In this document: in pieces, positions 35,901-47,166 of the stretch
How the letters are laid out: the number at the start of each line of letters is the position of its first letter
Position numbering within the stretch: position 1 is the first letter of the stretch
Source: Anisakis pegreffii
Lineage: Eukaryota; Nematoda; Chromadorea; Rhabditida; Anisakidae
Length of the DNA stretch: 64,000 nt
Assembly: GCA_035041965.1 (NCBI GenBank)
Contig: JAPYMA010001582.1
Coordinates: forward strand, 62,001 to 126,000
Direction: 5' to 3'
Notes under the pieces: model-generated
Seen by the model: only the letters and a program-made list of their open reading frames with translations
What the model was told of the DNA's origin: nothing
Databases searched by the model: none
Translations under genes and position numbers: made by a program

Positions 35901-38663
35901 TCAGAAAAATATATATTTTGCCGAGCGATTTTGCTTAGCTGAGGAAATATAGCAATTTTTTAAAGATCTATTTCAATTAGCGCAGTCGCGCTCGTCGTTC
36001 ATGCACATTGATCTCTGTTGAGCAATCAGTGCGTTAACATAACAATAGGCGGATTGCGATCTTCGAGCTAACCGTCTTCTCAGGTTTGTCCAGAAACGTG
36101 TGAATCTGTTTTTGCCGTTTGATCCAGCACAACCTCTAGATTCTGAGACATGATTTTCATGCTTTCAAAATAAGGACCGATCCACTTCACGAATGAATCT
36201 TACACTATTGTACAATTGGAAACTGCTTAATTGCTTCCATCTCATTAATCGTTCACTCTCGATACTTTCACTCAATAGTCTTCTTAAAGTGCACATTTCA
36301 CATTCTTAAAGTCTGTCAACTAATTTGATGTATCACATCAGAAATCAACAATCTGTAAATAAAGCATTGTCAAGGATTGACCGAGTTGTAGACAGCAGAG
36401 CTTTATTCTGTGGTTTCCTTCTGATCTCAGTATTCTGTCTAGAACGGCAATTGGTGAACTGTTGAAGCATTTGTTTGCATCTCTCGAGCGCATCTTGCCC
36501 ATAGGCAAGTCTCGAAATCTCACCATTTGTAAGACTGAGTAGACCTTTTCTGAAATGACTATCAGTTCATGTTTATAGAAACTGATAAATAACAAAGAAA
36601 TTTTGAGTGCTATTAATTTTTCTGATATATTCATGAGGAAGGTGCTTAGAAATTAGATGATGAGAGGAAAAGAAGAGCATCGCAAAAAAATTAAGTGAAA
36701 AAACACTGACAAGTTAAATGAAGACGACGGTGTTGCGGCGAATAAGTGCGTGTTTGGGAATGATAGCAGTTTGGCAATATTCTTTTGCACGATCTCATGA
36801 TCCCTGAAGATGACTCCACTTGAATGGTGTGTTATTTTCTAAACTGGTTCTGCGGGAACATTGAACACATTTTATTCATCTTGGAGGATTCTATAGAGCA
36901 TATTTTTGAAGATTCTAATCGTAAGCGTATCAACAACTATTTTCTGAGAGCGTAAGACGTGTTCGCGTCTGCCACGAGACTCGAACCGGATTTTTTGGGT
37001 AGGGTAAGGCTTTCTAGTACCCTTTCAGCATTCTCGCAGTGAAAAATCCAGCACTAAAACATTCCATTCGTTTTCGGGAATAGCTCAATCAGATCTAAAA
37101 TGATCCTCAAAAGATCAATGCATCACATAACTATGAAAGCGTCTAAATAGATTCAGTTGATCGAATTTTCATCCAAATAATATTATACTTTACGATCCCA
37201 TAACATGTTTTTCATAAGCATCAAATCTTTTGATTTTAATTTCAAACTGTTGGCCGTATCTTTTTGATATCATTTCATCAGTATGAGAGTCTCTAAAATA
37301 AGAGTTTTCATTCAGTTTAATGATTCATTTCCACTGAAACTACCTGTAATATCCGTCAGTGATGGTGAAAATGATAAGCGGAATGCCATTACGCCTGCTC
37401 GGCATATACTCATCGATCACCACCCTCAACGCACTTCCCGTATCGGTTATGCCTTGAATATGGGGTAGCTGATTGATCACCTCTGCCAGTGCTGGATCTG
37501 ACTGAAAAATGACTATGAATCGAACAATTGGGTGAACGAAACATCTTGTTTGTTTGGTTTTTTGCTCAGTTTTCATAATCTTCTCGAATCTCATCTTATA
37601 TATCATCGGAACAAGGACATCGTGAAAATGTTGCGAAAATTTGATGTTAATGAAGCAGCATTCGTTCAGTATGATGAATTGATATGATGGATGCGACAGA
37701 TACGCGCTACGGTGAGCACTTTGCAGAATATTTTCAAAAAATACGATTCACTCACAACAATCGAGTATTCTTGATGAAATCTTGATGTGAAAGCAATTCA
37801 AAATATCGCACATTAATCATTTTGTTCGATCACGAATATTTTTTTCAATCGTTAAGTTATTCTCGAACATGTTATGTTCTCAGGCACAATTCGGCTTATT
37901 ACAAGCATCTCTCGCGATAAGTAATCGTTTCTGATTAATTGCTCTGTCTTTTACGGCATATCATACCGTATGATCGAGTTTCATTCGATTGATCTGTGAG
38001 GGCATTTCTCAGCGAAATGCCATGAATAAACCAAATGTCTTTGGAAGCCTTACGCTGATGTGTTCGAAGTAATATCGACGCCATTTTGAGGCCTTCGCCA
38101 AGCTACTATATTCAAGAATTGCAACACGATGACCAGTCGATGAGTCGATGCGTAGTTCATCGGTGATACCTCTGAGAAGCTTGATGACACGCTAAAATCC
38201 ATTAATTCAGAATGCATAATTCGAAATTTAGCGAGCCATTCAGAATCAAAACATAATCAACGATGCGATAACACACTCTGAGTTGTCTTAATTCGTGCAG
38301 TCTCTTTATGGTATACTTCATGAAGCCTTGAATTCAGGAAAATTCTAACCTTTTCAGAGCAATCTTCTAAAATATCCATCAATTTGTCCCAATTTGAAAT
38401 TTAAAAAATGCAAAAACTAATCATTGATGATCGAAACTCATCACTCTATAGGTGCAAAAAACTACTGAATATCTTATGAGCCGAACATGCTACTGGATGT
38501 TATTCTATGACTTCATAACCGAAATCGAAACCGATACCTTGAATTGTTGTGGTGCACTCGCCGAACCATCGATAACAAATATAAAATCAGCGCATGATTG
38601 CACCAATTCTGAGCAAACCAAGAGGAGAGCAATCGGATAAATCCAAAAACTAAACAGCCACAT
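32975..38663 (-). CDS. Secreted tandem von Willebrand factor A domain protein with Thr/Arg-rich linker
   Basis: Exons, 5' to 3' on the minus strand: 38663-38538, 38394-38350, 38191-38054, 37501-37344, 36803-36711, 35497-35343, 34817-34693, 34036-33806, 33515-33390, 33046-32975. Joined they give 422 residues and a stop. Residues 1-23 are a hydrophobic signal peptide. vWA1 (24-187) has a full metal-site motif DGSAS, GITDTGSAL and ITDGYY. A linker (about 188-239) is rich in TTRR/TTTT and likely glycosylated. vWA2 (240-420) starts CQVDVILLMDFSGG and has GGTTRTGEA and FTDGYSQ; its first metal motif is DFSGG rather than DxSxS. Such domains bind extracellular matrix or glycoprotein partners, but the ligand here cannot be told. 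Oddities: no AG precedes the exon starting at 38394 (TTTCA|AAT), and vWA1 seems short after ITDGYY. It could be a decaying gene, a local base error, or have an unrecognised extra exon near 37010-36890. The stop at 32975 assumes readthrough of a possible donor at 32982. Confidence 0.82.
34197..34480. repeat. Intronic repeat family B, copy 1
   Basis: About 280 bp with a direct copy at 35838-36130. Both begin CTCAAGTTTGCCCAGTAACA and contain the block CAATAGGCGGATTGC followed by ATCTTCGAGCTAACCGTCTT. By-eye identity is roughly 75-80 percent. It sits in the vWA gene intron between exons 34693-34817 and 33806-34036. Confidence 0.8.
35195..35324. repeat. Dispersed repeat, copy 2 (inverted relative to copy 1)
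   Basis: Reverse-complement relative of 4290-4422, located in the vWA gene intron between the linker exon and the second vWA domain. No coding capacity. Confidence 0.85.
35838..36130. repeat. Intronic repeat family B, copy 2
   Basis: Direct copy of 34197-34480, in the vWA gene intron between exons 36711-36803 and 35343-35497. The block GCAGTCGCGCTC is shared with copy 1, so the duplication covers the whole unit. Confidence 0.8.
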
Positions 38664-41600
38664 TAGGCGCGGCACTGACTGAAGAGAGCAGCTGCACCGT
38701 GTAAACACTCTCTTTACCCTACGGTCAAATCCAACTGACACATTCGATGACAATTTTCTGCCGATGTGTTCTTCATCCAATTCATCATTTCATCTACCTA
38801 TCTATCTGAATACGGAACAAATCTTGTCAACATCTCATATCTTCGCATGTGCCACCAGATCTATCCCTGACGTATCCACCTTTTTCCTACATCAACAACT
38901 TCCTTAATCTAGCGCTATCATCCAATTATCCTACTACCACTCATCTAGTTTGATTATCATTCTTGTTATTGCTGCTGTTGCTGGTGCTGTGAATGTTATA
39001 ACGCAAGAAATTGACGAGAAAAGCTTGATAAAATTCAATTTGATGATCAATATAAGTGATCATTACGAGCATTTCAGTTTATCAGTGATCAGTCGTTAAA
39101 ATTTGAACATTTCAGTTTGTCCTTTGGTGTTTCGTGAAAGTTGATTTTATTTCTTATGTATCGAAGAGGACTGAGACTGACTGACTTTTCTTGTGATTCT
39201 CGTAATCGGATTACAACTCCTTCAAATTGCAGATTGCCTAGAACTGATATCTGCTCTATATTGAACTGTCTGCATTGTGAACTCCCAATAGCAGTTTTTT
39301 TTCACGTAAATAAATCTCTATTAATCGTCACAAAAACAGTGCAGACTCATTTTCTTTTCCATAAGAAAAATTCCATAAGAAAGTCTTCATTTAGTGATTC
39401 TTATGCGAACCCATTTGATTTTTCAATCTGCTGTAGGACTTCTCAGTGTGTGCCGTTGATGTGTGATCGGTTGAGATAAATCCACGTGTTATTAATCTAG
39501 TGAATGAATGGCCTTTGGCACACACACATACAAATATTTCAGAAAAAACGACGATTCAGAGATTTGATCGTATCCTTTTTTAGGTGGATCACAACACCAC
39601 TTGTATAGTGGTTCGCTTGAATGATTTATTCGTTTCGTTTATGGGTGATTGCAATCAAAATCCGAAAACGAACATCGTTCCTTTTGAACTGGTTTTGCTC
39701 TGATTTTCCATTTCACTTCATTTCAAACTTATTGAAGACGACGACGATGACGATCTTATCTGCTGCGATCGACATCACATATGAGCAAGTCTTTTTTTTC
39801 GGCTCGAAATTATCGAAGGCGATAGAGATGAACTGACGAGGCGGCACTCAATTGTAGGGAGTAATCAGCTAGTAATTCATCGAATCCCCGGGACACACGA
39901 GAACGATCTCGTTCAACCACTCATTATTGCATATATTTTTTTATTCCCTTAAATTTTCAAAAATATTTCGATCGAAATCTTCCCTTGCTAATGAACATTT
40001 TTCGTTCATATTCTTACGATGTGTTCCCCAATATTCTCTGAAAATATTCCTGTCGCAATTCAACAACTGAACTGCTGAACCAAATCCACTGTGCATGAAA
40101 TGATAATCATCATAACATGCTATCATAACATCACTAAGTGATAATGATAACCGATAACTATGCTACGAGTACTCACGAAAACAGTCACTCAGGAAAAATA
40201 ATTTCCATATGAATACCACGCATTGTTCAGTGTTCATTTACTGTTTATGCTGTCAGCCATCCTTTATAGTACACTACGAGTATATTTTTTTCATTCCCTT
40301 AAATTTTCCTCAGCCATCCAATATGGAAACGTTATCCAACTCTATTGTTGCCCAAACATTTTCTACTTTCTTAATCTAAACCTGTCGTATCGCTTTGAAT
40401 TTACTTCATACGGGAAGTTCAATGTTAAGTCAACAAACTGTTCAAAACTGTACAATAAGCAATGCACACAATGTTTAAATTTATTTTCATTTATTTATTC
40501 ATTCACTTAAAATCATTTCAGTTTTCAATTCATTAAAAAAATATGCATGTGTGTGTGTTTGTGTTACATTTGCTAATGGGTGGAGGGGAAGGAAGGGTGG
40601 GAATGGGAATGGGAATGGGAAAACTACTAACACTTGGAATTAGACCGGAACTGGAAACAACTGCGCATTTCTGACAATAACATTATGATCACAACTCAAC
40701 GACGGTAACAACAAGGAAACAAATTGAATTCAGTGAAATTTACTAGAACCGATCGATTCGGCTATGCCTTCTCACAACCCAGAACTCAACTGATAACCGC
40801 ACTGAAGCACAATACAAATGGTGATTAGGTAAAAGCTATCCGAGAATGCCAAAGAATATTTCAAGTGATTCATAAGCGGGATAAGAGAACAGAATATGAG
40901 AACGACGCATGATGCTCGTTGTGAAACAAACAAAGCCATTGATCATAAATGGACACCATAAGTTGAATATAGTTCAATGAAAGGATACGACGACGAAACG
41001 ATACGAAAAAAGATCACAGCTAATGAACAATCATAAAAACAAACGGACAAAAGAATCGACCGTCTTTCGCACTCAATCAATCACGAACTGATAATGAATT
41101 ATCAAATTTATCAAAAACTCTATCTAATGCGGCCAGAGTCTAGCGCTCTTGTATCTGATAACTCAGCTGCTCTTGCTTCGTCAGATTTTATCTAGATAAA
41201 CATAAATGACGCAACGGCATAGGGCTTAAATGACTCATAGTGTTTGCTTTGATTTGCTGACAATAAATTACACCAAGCAGCATTCATCGCAATGCAGTAA
41301 AGGTTCGAGATTTATACCAATACAAAACTTAAACTTAATTAATCTCAACTCATCTAGATGGAAATGATATTATCCAACTCTTCATCTATCAATTTTCATA
41401 ATCATTTGAATACACGAGGAGTAATTAAAAAGATAAGTTATAATTACAATTAGAAACGAACCAAATGATCGATATAAAACGATAGATTAAGAAGACAATA
41501 ATAATGAATGAACGTACAATAACGAACGTACAATTATAAATAAATAACCATCATCTGAACACGATGATAACTTTGATAAACAACAAAGGAGGCGAGACGA

Positions 41601-41762
41601 TTAGGGGAAACGGTTGCTGCCCGAACGACAGAAGGATAGAACAGGCTTGATGGAATAAAACTTAACTTCAGTTGAACTTAAATTTGCTTGCAATAAAATG
41701 AATACGATGAACAGTGAACAGATGAGAACAGAAGAGAGGATGAAGTAAAAGGTAGAGTTGGA
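38664..41762. other. Region between the vWA gene start and the rab-1 3' end
   Basis: Both flanking genes are on the minus strand, so this should contain the vWA promoter. A short direct repeat (ATTCCCTTAAATTTTC) occurs at about 39944 and 40297, and a G-quadruplex motif at 40595. No gene is seen. Confidence 0.55.
40595..40619 (+). other. Potential G-quadruplex
   Basis: Five GGG runs separated by T and AAT loops (GGGTGGG then repeated GGGAAT) satisfy the four-run G-quadruplex pattern. It lies just after a GT-rich tract in the interval between the vWA gene promoter side and the 3' end of rab-1. Confidence 0.6.
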
Positions 41763-41768
41763 TTTATT
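41763..41768 (-). promoter_or_regulatory. Polyadenylation signal of rab-1
   Basis: The minus strand reads AATAAA, about 80 nt downstream of the rab-1 stop codon, a normal 3' UTR distance in nematodes. Confidence 0.6.
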
Positions 41769-41847
41769 CTTTTGAAAACTCAGTGAAAATAGATTCCATT
41801 CCATGTCAGTCGATAAACCACCGACCATGGTACACGTTCTCTGCTGC

Positions 41848-44779
41848 TTAACAACATCCTCCAACCTTCTTTTCATTGATCGGTTGTGAGCCACCAATAC
41901 GTACTGATGGACCTGTACCGGCTTGCTGTACTGGACCCATACGAGTCTTGATCTCGGCCGCCATCGTCAAAAAAGCCTTCAAATTATACAAATTCCTTCC
42001 ATTGCAACCAAAAGAAACACTCTTCGAGCACAACGCTAATTAACAAATCATATACATTGGTGTACGAGTGGTAATACGACGATTCTGTTGACGTTACAAC
42101 GTAACATCGTTCGATATTATTGAAAACGATTTGAATAATTTTGATTTCTTTTTGCTTTTTCGTTTCTATGGCATAACTTAATGGTAAAGCAAATGAACAG
42201 GTGATCAAAGACATTTCATGAACAAGCTGAATAACAATATTTTCCACACCTGTTCAACATTAGTCGCCGATTTTGCTGACGTCTCTAAAAATGGGATACC
42301 AAGTTGGTCGGCATACTCCTGAAATATCAACATCTCTAGTCGTGAATGCTTCATTCTGCATGATGTACCACACATCATCACATTTTATCAGATTCATTAT
42401 TCACACACACCTCACAATCAGCATAAATAACATAAAATTTGATCAAAATCCACAAAATTTCAATGTGTTATGAATCGGCATTCCAAAATATATGATGCAC
42501 CATATATCATCATATAATTGCCACGTACATGTATGCATGCATAGTATTCATAAAAACATTATTGATTGTCATTCTGAACGAACACAGCAAAAATGAGAAC
42601 TAGCTACTAAGAGCTATCACATTACGAAATATCATCACTATCGCTGATGCACTATCACATAAATTGTTGCCGTCAATCTTATGCGTTACACACGCAATTC
42701 GAATAATCAAAATCAAAGATATTTCTCCTCGTTCATTTCTCACTATTCAAATCGTTAACAAATAAATACATAAAATACATCATCGATATGCATGTGAATG
42801 AATGAATGTTCGAAGGAGTGTTCATGAAGGTGTTTCCATTTGCTACTCACACTTCCCACCATCAACCAATCAATAAACAAAATCAACTAAACTAGTTCAT
42901 CATAGTTATTACAACCAACCACTAAAAACTCAAAACAAGTCAAGAAAAATCAGTTTTGGTTACGATGTTAAACATTTAGTTTGACAACTCCCAACCGGTG
43001 GTGTATTCATACATAAACAAATAATGAGACGACCTAATGCATCGCCCATTGTACAGCACAATAACCGCTTTTTTGAACGATAATCTTATTCGTCTACCGA
43101 AATCTACTGTACATTTAGACAATTCGTCAAGACTTCTCACAACGCCTCTCTTGCCTGATCACAAACAAAAATTTTACCATCAGCAAATACAAATTATTGC
43201 GTCACCGATTCATTTAGTATGAATGCAGTAAGCGTCATTAACAAATTCAATTACTGATAACAACGTTTCAATCTTCTCAGAAACTACATAATTGTAATTA
43301 ATTCAAGCGCTGCACATACATCAACGAGTTAAAAAGAAGCATACAAATTTGTGGAATGCGAAAAACCCAAAAAGAATTGAACTGAAAAAAATGCGAGTTA
43401 CGCCCAAGGGGAAATTCGACAGTCAGCTGTCGCATGTATGGACAAACCAGAGAGACCATTTGGATAAACTCACATAAATCTTCGTACTAGTTTATCATTA
43501 TCCCAAACAAGAGAATGCACTTTTGCCTAAGCAATCATTCTAGGAAAACGATGCACATTTATGGCGTTTCAAAATCAACAGAAATGCTAACCTTAGCAGA
43601 ATTGAATTCCACAGCCCTCTTCGTGGTGAGATCGCATTTGTTACCAACCAATAGTTTATTCACATTCTCACACGCGTATCGGTCTATTTCTTGTAGCCAT
43701 TGTTTGACGTTGTTGAATGATTCTTGGTCGGTGATATCATAAACAACGATAATTCCGTGCGCACCACGATAGTAACTCGATGTTATGGTTCGAAAACGTT
43801 CCTGACCCGCTGTATCCCACTAAACTATCATCATAAATAAACATACACAACCGAAACTTAATGAGCATCACAATTAACCGAAGCTGATACTGGATGCTTT
43901 CCATTTATGTCCATAATCAACATTCGTCACCATTAAGGAAGTAAAAAAAAATTACAAACACCACTTAAGAGCAGTTCCGGTACTTACAATTTGAAGTTTT
44001 ATAGTTTTTCCATCCAATTCGATTGTACGAATTTTCTGCAATGAAAGGAGCACAATTAAACGATCAGATATTCATAGTCTTTCAATTAGTTATCAGATAT
44101 TCAGTGGCGTTTATGACTGCTCCTATTGTTTGAGCCGCATAAACTATCCACTGAGCTTATAGGAATTCTAATTAAACCAATTCATCGAAATCCAAAATGC
44201 TCATGAATTTCAATCGGATGATTCTTGCAACTTCTCAGGAGGAGTTTCCCGGTGTTCGGAAGTAAACTCTTATCTTCGTTTACAAAATGCTATGCACTGT
44301 TGCTAGGATTCGGAAATGATTTATATACAAAGTTGAAAAAAAAACGAGAAAAAAAACGAAAACGAGAAAAAAATAAACAGATAGAATGTAACAGCTCGAG
44401 AATTCAATTAAAACAATGAAACTTACAAAATCGACTCCTATGGTAGAAATGTAGGATTCAGTATATGTGTCGTCTGCGAATCGCAGCAACAGACACGACT
44501 TGCCGACACCCGAATCACCGATCAACAAAAGTTTAAATAAATAATCACTGAAAAGGAGTTTTTTTTAGCTTCCGGCAAAACGCAACATCAGAATACTTGC
44601 AAATGAAAACTTCTTTACAATGAATCATCAAAACGAGCCATTTCAGACAAAATATCATGAATTTTTTGACATTGCAAAACCAAAAATATTTCTAATCCTC
44701 GATATGAGCAATTCTTGCGATGACCCGAAACCATGAAAAAAAAACAACTTCAAATGGAAACCTACTATTCTGGATTCAT
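41848..44779 (-). CDS. rab-1: Rab1 small GTPase
   Basis: Six coding exons on the minus strand: 44779-44766, 44547-44427, 44035-43988, 43819-43592, 42318-42250, 41976-41848. They give 202 residues, close to the family length of about 205. All nucleotide-binding motifs are intact: GDSGVGKS (P-loop), TIGVDF (switch I, Rab F1), WDTAGQE (switch II), NKCD and ETSAK. The Rab1-type stretch [14 protein letters not shown] is present and the C-terminus is KKVGGCC, a double-cysteine geranylgeranylation signal. The start is a 14-nt coding exon reading MNPEY across the junction, followed by [11 protein letters not shown], as in Rab1 of other animals. Rab1 controls ER-to-Golgi vesicle tethering on membranes. 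An AATAAA on the minus strand at 41768-41763 lies about 80 nt past the stop. No broken motif is seen. Assignment to Rab1 rather than Rab8/10/35 rests on the N-terminus, the [18 protein letters not shown] region and the tail. Confidence 0.97.
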
Positions 44780-47166
44780 TTTGGCTGCTTTGAGGAGTAC
44801 TCACAAGAGGAAGATGCTGATACTAATATGTCAACCCTGAACGGTGAGGAACGATATGCGCACCTGAAATTACACTGTATTCGATTGTGCTCGATGGCTA
44901 CAACAACAGTTTCCGACTACGTCACCCATGACGACACGAAACATCAGTGTAACAGATTACAAAACGTCGTCATAAACAAATGGCGAAGAGGAAGTTGTAT
45001 GAGTCATTTTAAAATCAATAAGCAACACACTGAAAAAATCATCATCGTAAATGACACTATTTTCAGGAACTTTGGATGGGGAGACACCTTGCGATAGTAA
45101 GTATTTCTACAATTTCGGGAGAAAAGCTGTTATCGAAAGAATTTCGACAATCTCAAATCCGCAAACAATCTCGACATCGAAACAATCTCGACATCACAAA
45201 ACGATTCAAAACGGTTTCAAACAGATTCAACAGGTCAAATAATACCAATTCCAAACAAGGCATCTCCAAAACATTACAAAACCACACAAAAACAGAAACA
45301 ATGTTTCGCAATCTTCCTCACTCAACCAGAAGACATTAAAATTTTTACGGGGAAGGGATGAAGCATAAAACAGACTTCATAAACGTATGCTGTAGGAAAA
45401 ACGACGACAAAACAGCAAATCAATCGTATTCTTCATGTTAACGTAAAACCTGAACGCATCCATTCCAGAATCACCAACAATAACGAACTGAATGAATAAT
45501 TCGCTCATTACAATCAATAAAACGTTGATAATTTATGCTAATTCCACAGTAATTCTCATTCAAATTATGAATCACGCTTAAGCCAACCCACTGGCACGAT
45601 CGTCGAATATCGATCCAACTCGGTAAATGTTGACGAAAAGCCGATTGTATTCGATATGGCTGTCAATAAAAATACGATAACTCTCTTATAAGATGAAGAT
45701 CATGGCGACAGCGCTGCACGGCTGCGATGCTATTCCACGTGAACAACGAGCGATACCGTATGAAGTGGCTCATAAGAATTGCGTCTTCGCAAGAATGCGA
45801 CGAATCGCCATTGAGTGCATGGCCAGACCACGAAGCGCGAGTCATCTAACGAATTGAATTTGGTCTCGTTTCATTCCCATAACTAGCTTATTGCTCGACC
45901 ACAAGTTTCATCCAGAACAGAGCACCGGCATCTGAGGTAATCGAGGAAACGAATAACTGATCCAGAGATTCAAACTCGCGCTCGTAGTGATACGTTGTCG
46001 CTCGCTCAAGCCAGAGCGATGCGAGCAACGACCATTCTCTTGAGAAATAGTGCCAAAACATGGAGCAGTAGGGAAAGAGGACAAGTGCGCAATGGAGTGG
46101 AAATTTTGAGTGCGAAGAAGAATTAGGGCTATTCGGGGAGGGATTACGTTTGGAAAAATTGAGTAAGAAACGGGAATAGAGACTGAGACCTCAGAAAAAA
46201 GAGGACAAGTAGAGGAAGAAAACGGGCAACTCGAGGGATTAGAGCGATTGCCTGGTGAGGTTGCAATACGCTTGAGAATACGGGGGGTATCTGAAGCAAT
46301 CAGGACTTCTACGAGATTGGGATTTCCTCCAGAAATTCAGTATTTTCTTCAAAGGACGTATATGGGAAGATGAAGGGTGCCTTGTGAGAGCGGGGTATTC
46401 CTGTAAGTGCAAAAGGCTTTGTGAGGTTGAATATAACACGGAAAGATCAGCAATTCTCCGAGAGCTATGGGTCCCGGTGAAAACTGGATTTCCCAAGAAT
46501 GTTGGGTATTCAAAGTAAGTGAGCTTTCTTTAGGAGAATGGGAGTTCGAAGCCTATTCAGATTTCTACCCGTCACTATTAGGTTCCTTCCCACATGGGTG
46601 TCTCCCGTCCTCCATATTCACCCTCCTCGTATGAAGAACCATTATTATTCTAAGTCATTCGAAGAGAAAAAAGCTGTCGCGGAATTTACAGCAAAAAGAT
46701 AGAAATCTGATTTTCCGGTTTGAATAATCCGTTGACTTGAACAAGAAGAACGCGATGACAGTTTCGTATTCGAGCAGTGAATTTATTCATGATACACGAA
46801 TGTCATTTCTCATGTCAGATCAATTTGGCAATACGTCCAGAACGCTCAATTGTGCTAACGGCCCGAAGGCTCGTGTGTTATTTTTATTTTTATTTTATTC
46901 CGGATTTTTTCCTGGTTTAGTGAGTGTGGTGATATTTTTACGTGGCCTTTGAACTCGGGATATATTTTGCCTACGGAATGTGCTTTACGGATATAAATCC
47001 CAAGAAACAACGAGGTGAATTCTGCCAACGAAATATTCTCAATGATTGATATTTTCAGGCTTAATTGTTTCATTGTTAACGCGTTAATTGATCCGGAAAG
47101 CTGCGAAAGTTTTCCGGGCAGTTCTAAGCCCCTTCTGGCAAGTTGATAAGGTGAACTTGTGATGGA
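44780..47166. other. Divergent promoter region between rab-1 and the BTBD7 gene
   Basis: The two genes start about 2.4 kb apart and point away from each other. The interval holds a twice-repeated AATCTCGACATC motif near 45170-45195 and a purine-rich stretch at about 46060-46240. Short frames on both strands (45663-45845, 46239-46496) show no recognisable domains. Confidence 0.55.

Noticed and set aside
36960..37000. tRNA-like T-arm (GGTTCGAGTCTCG on the minus strand)
   Set aside because: The T-stem does not pair and no 5' acceptor strand, D-arm or anticodon arm lies at the right distance.
46239..46496. 85-codon minus-strand open frame
   Set aside because: No domain, signal peptide or splice support; it lies in a compositionally biased purine/pyrimidine stretch.
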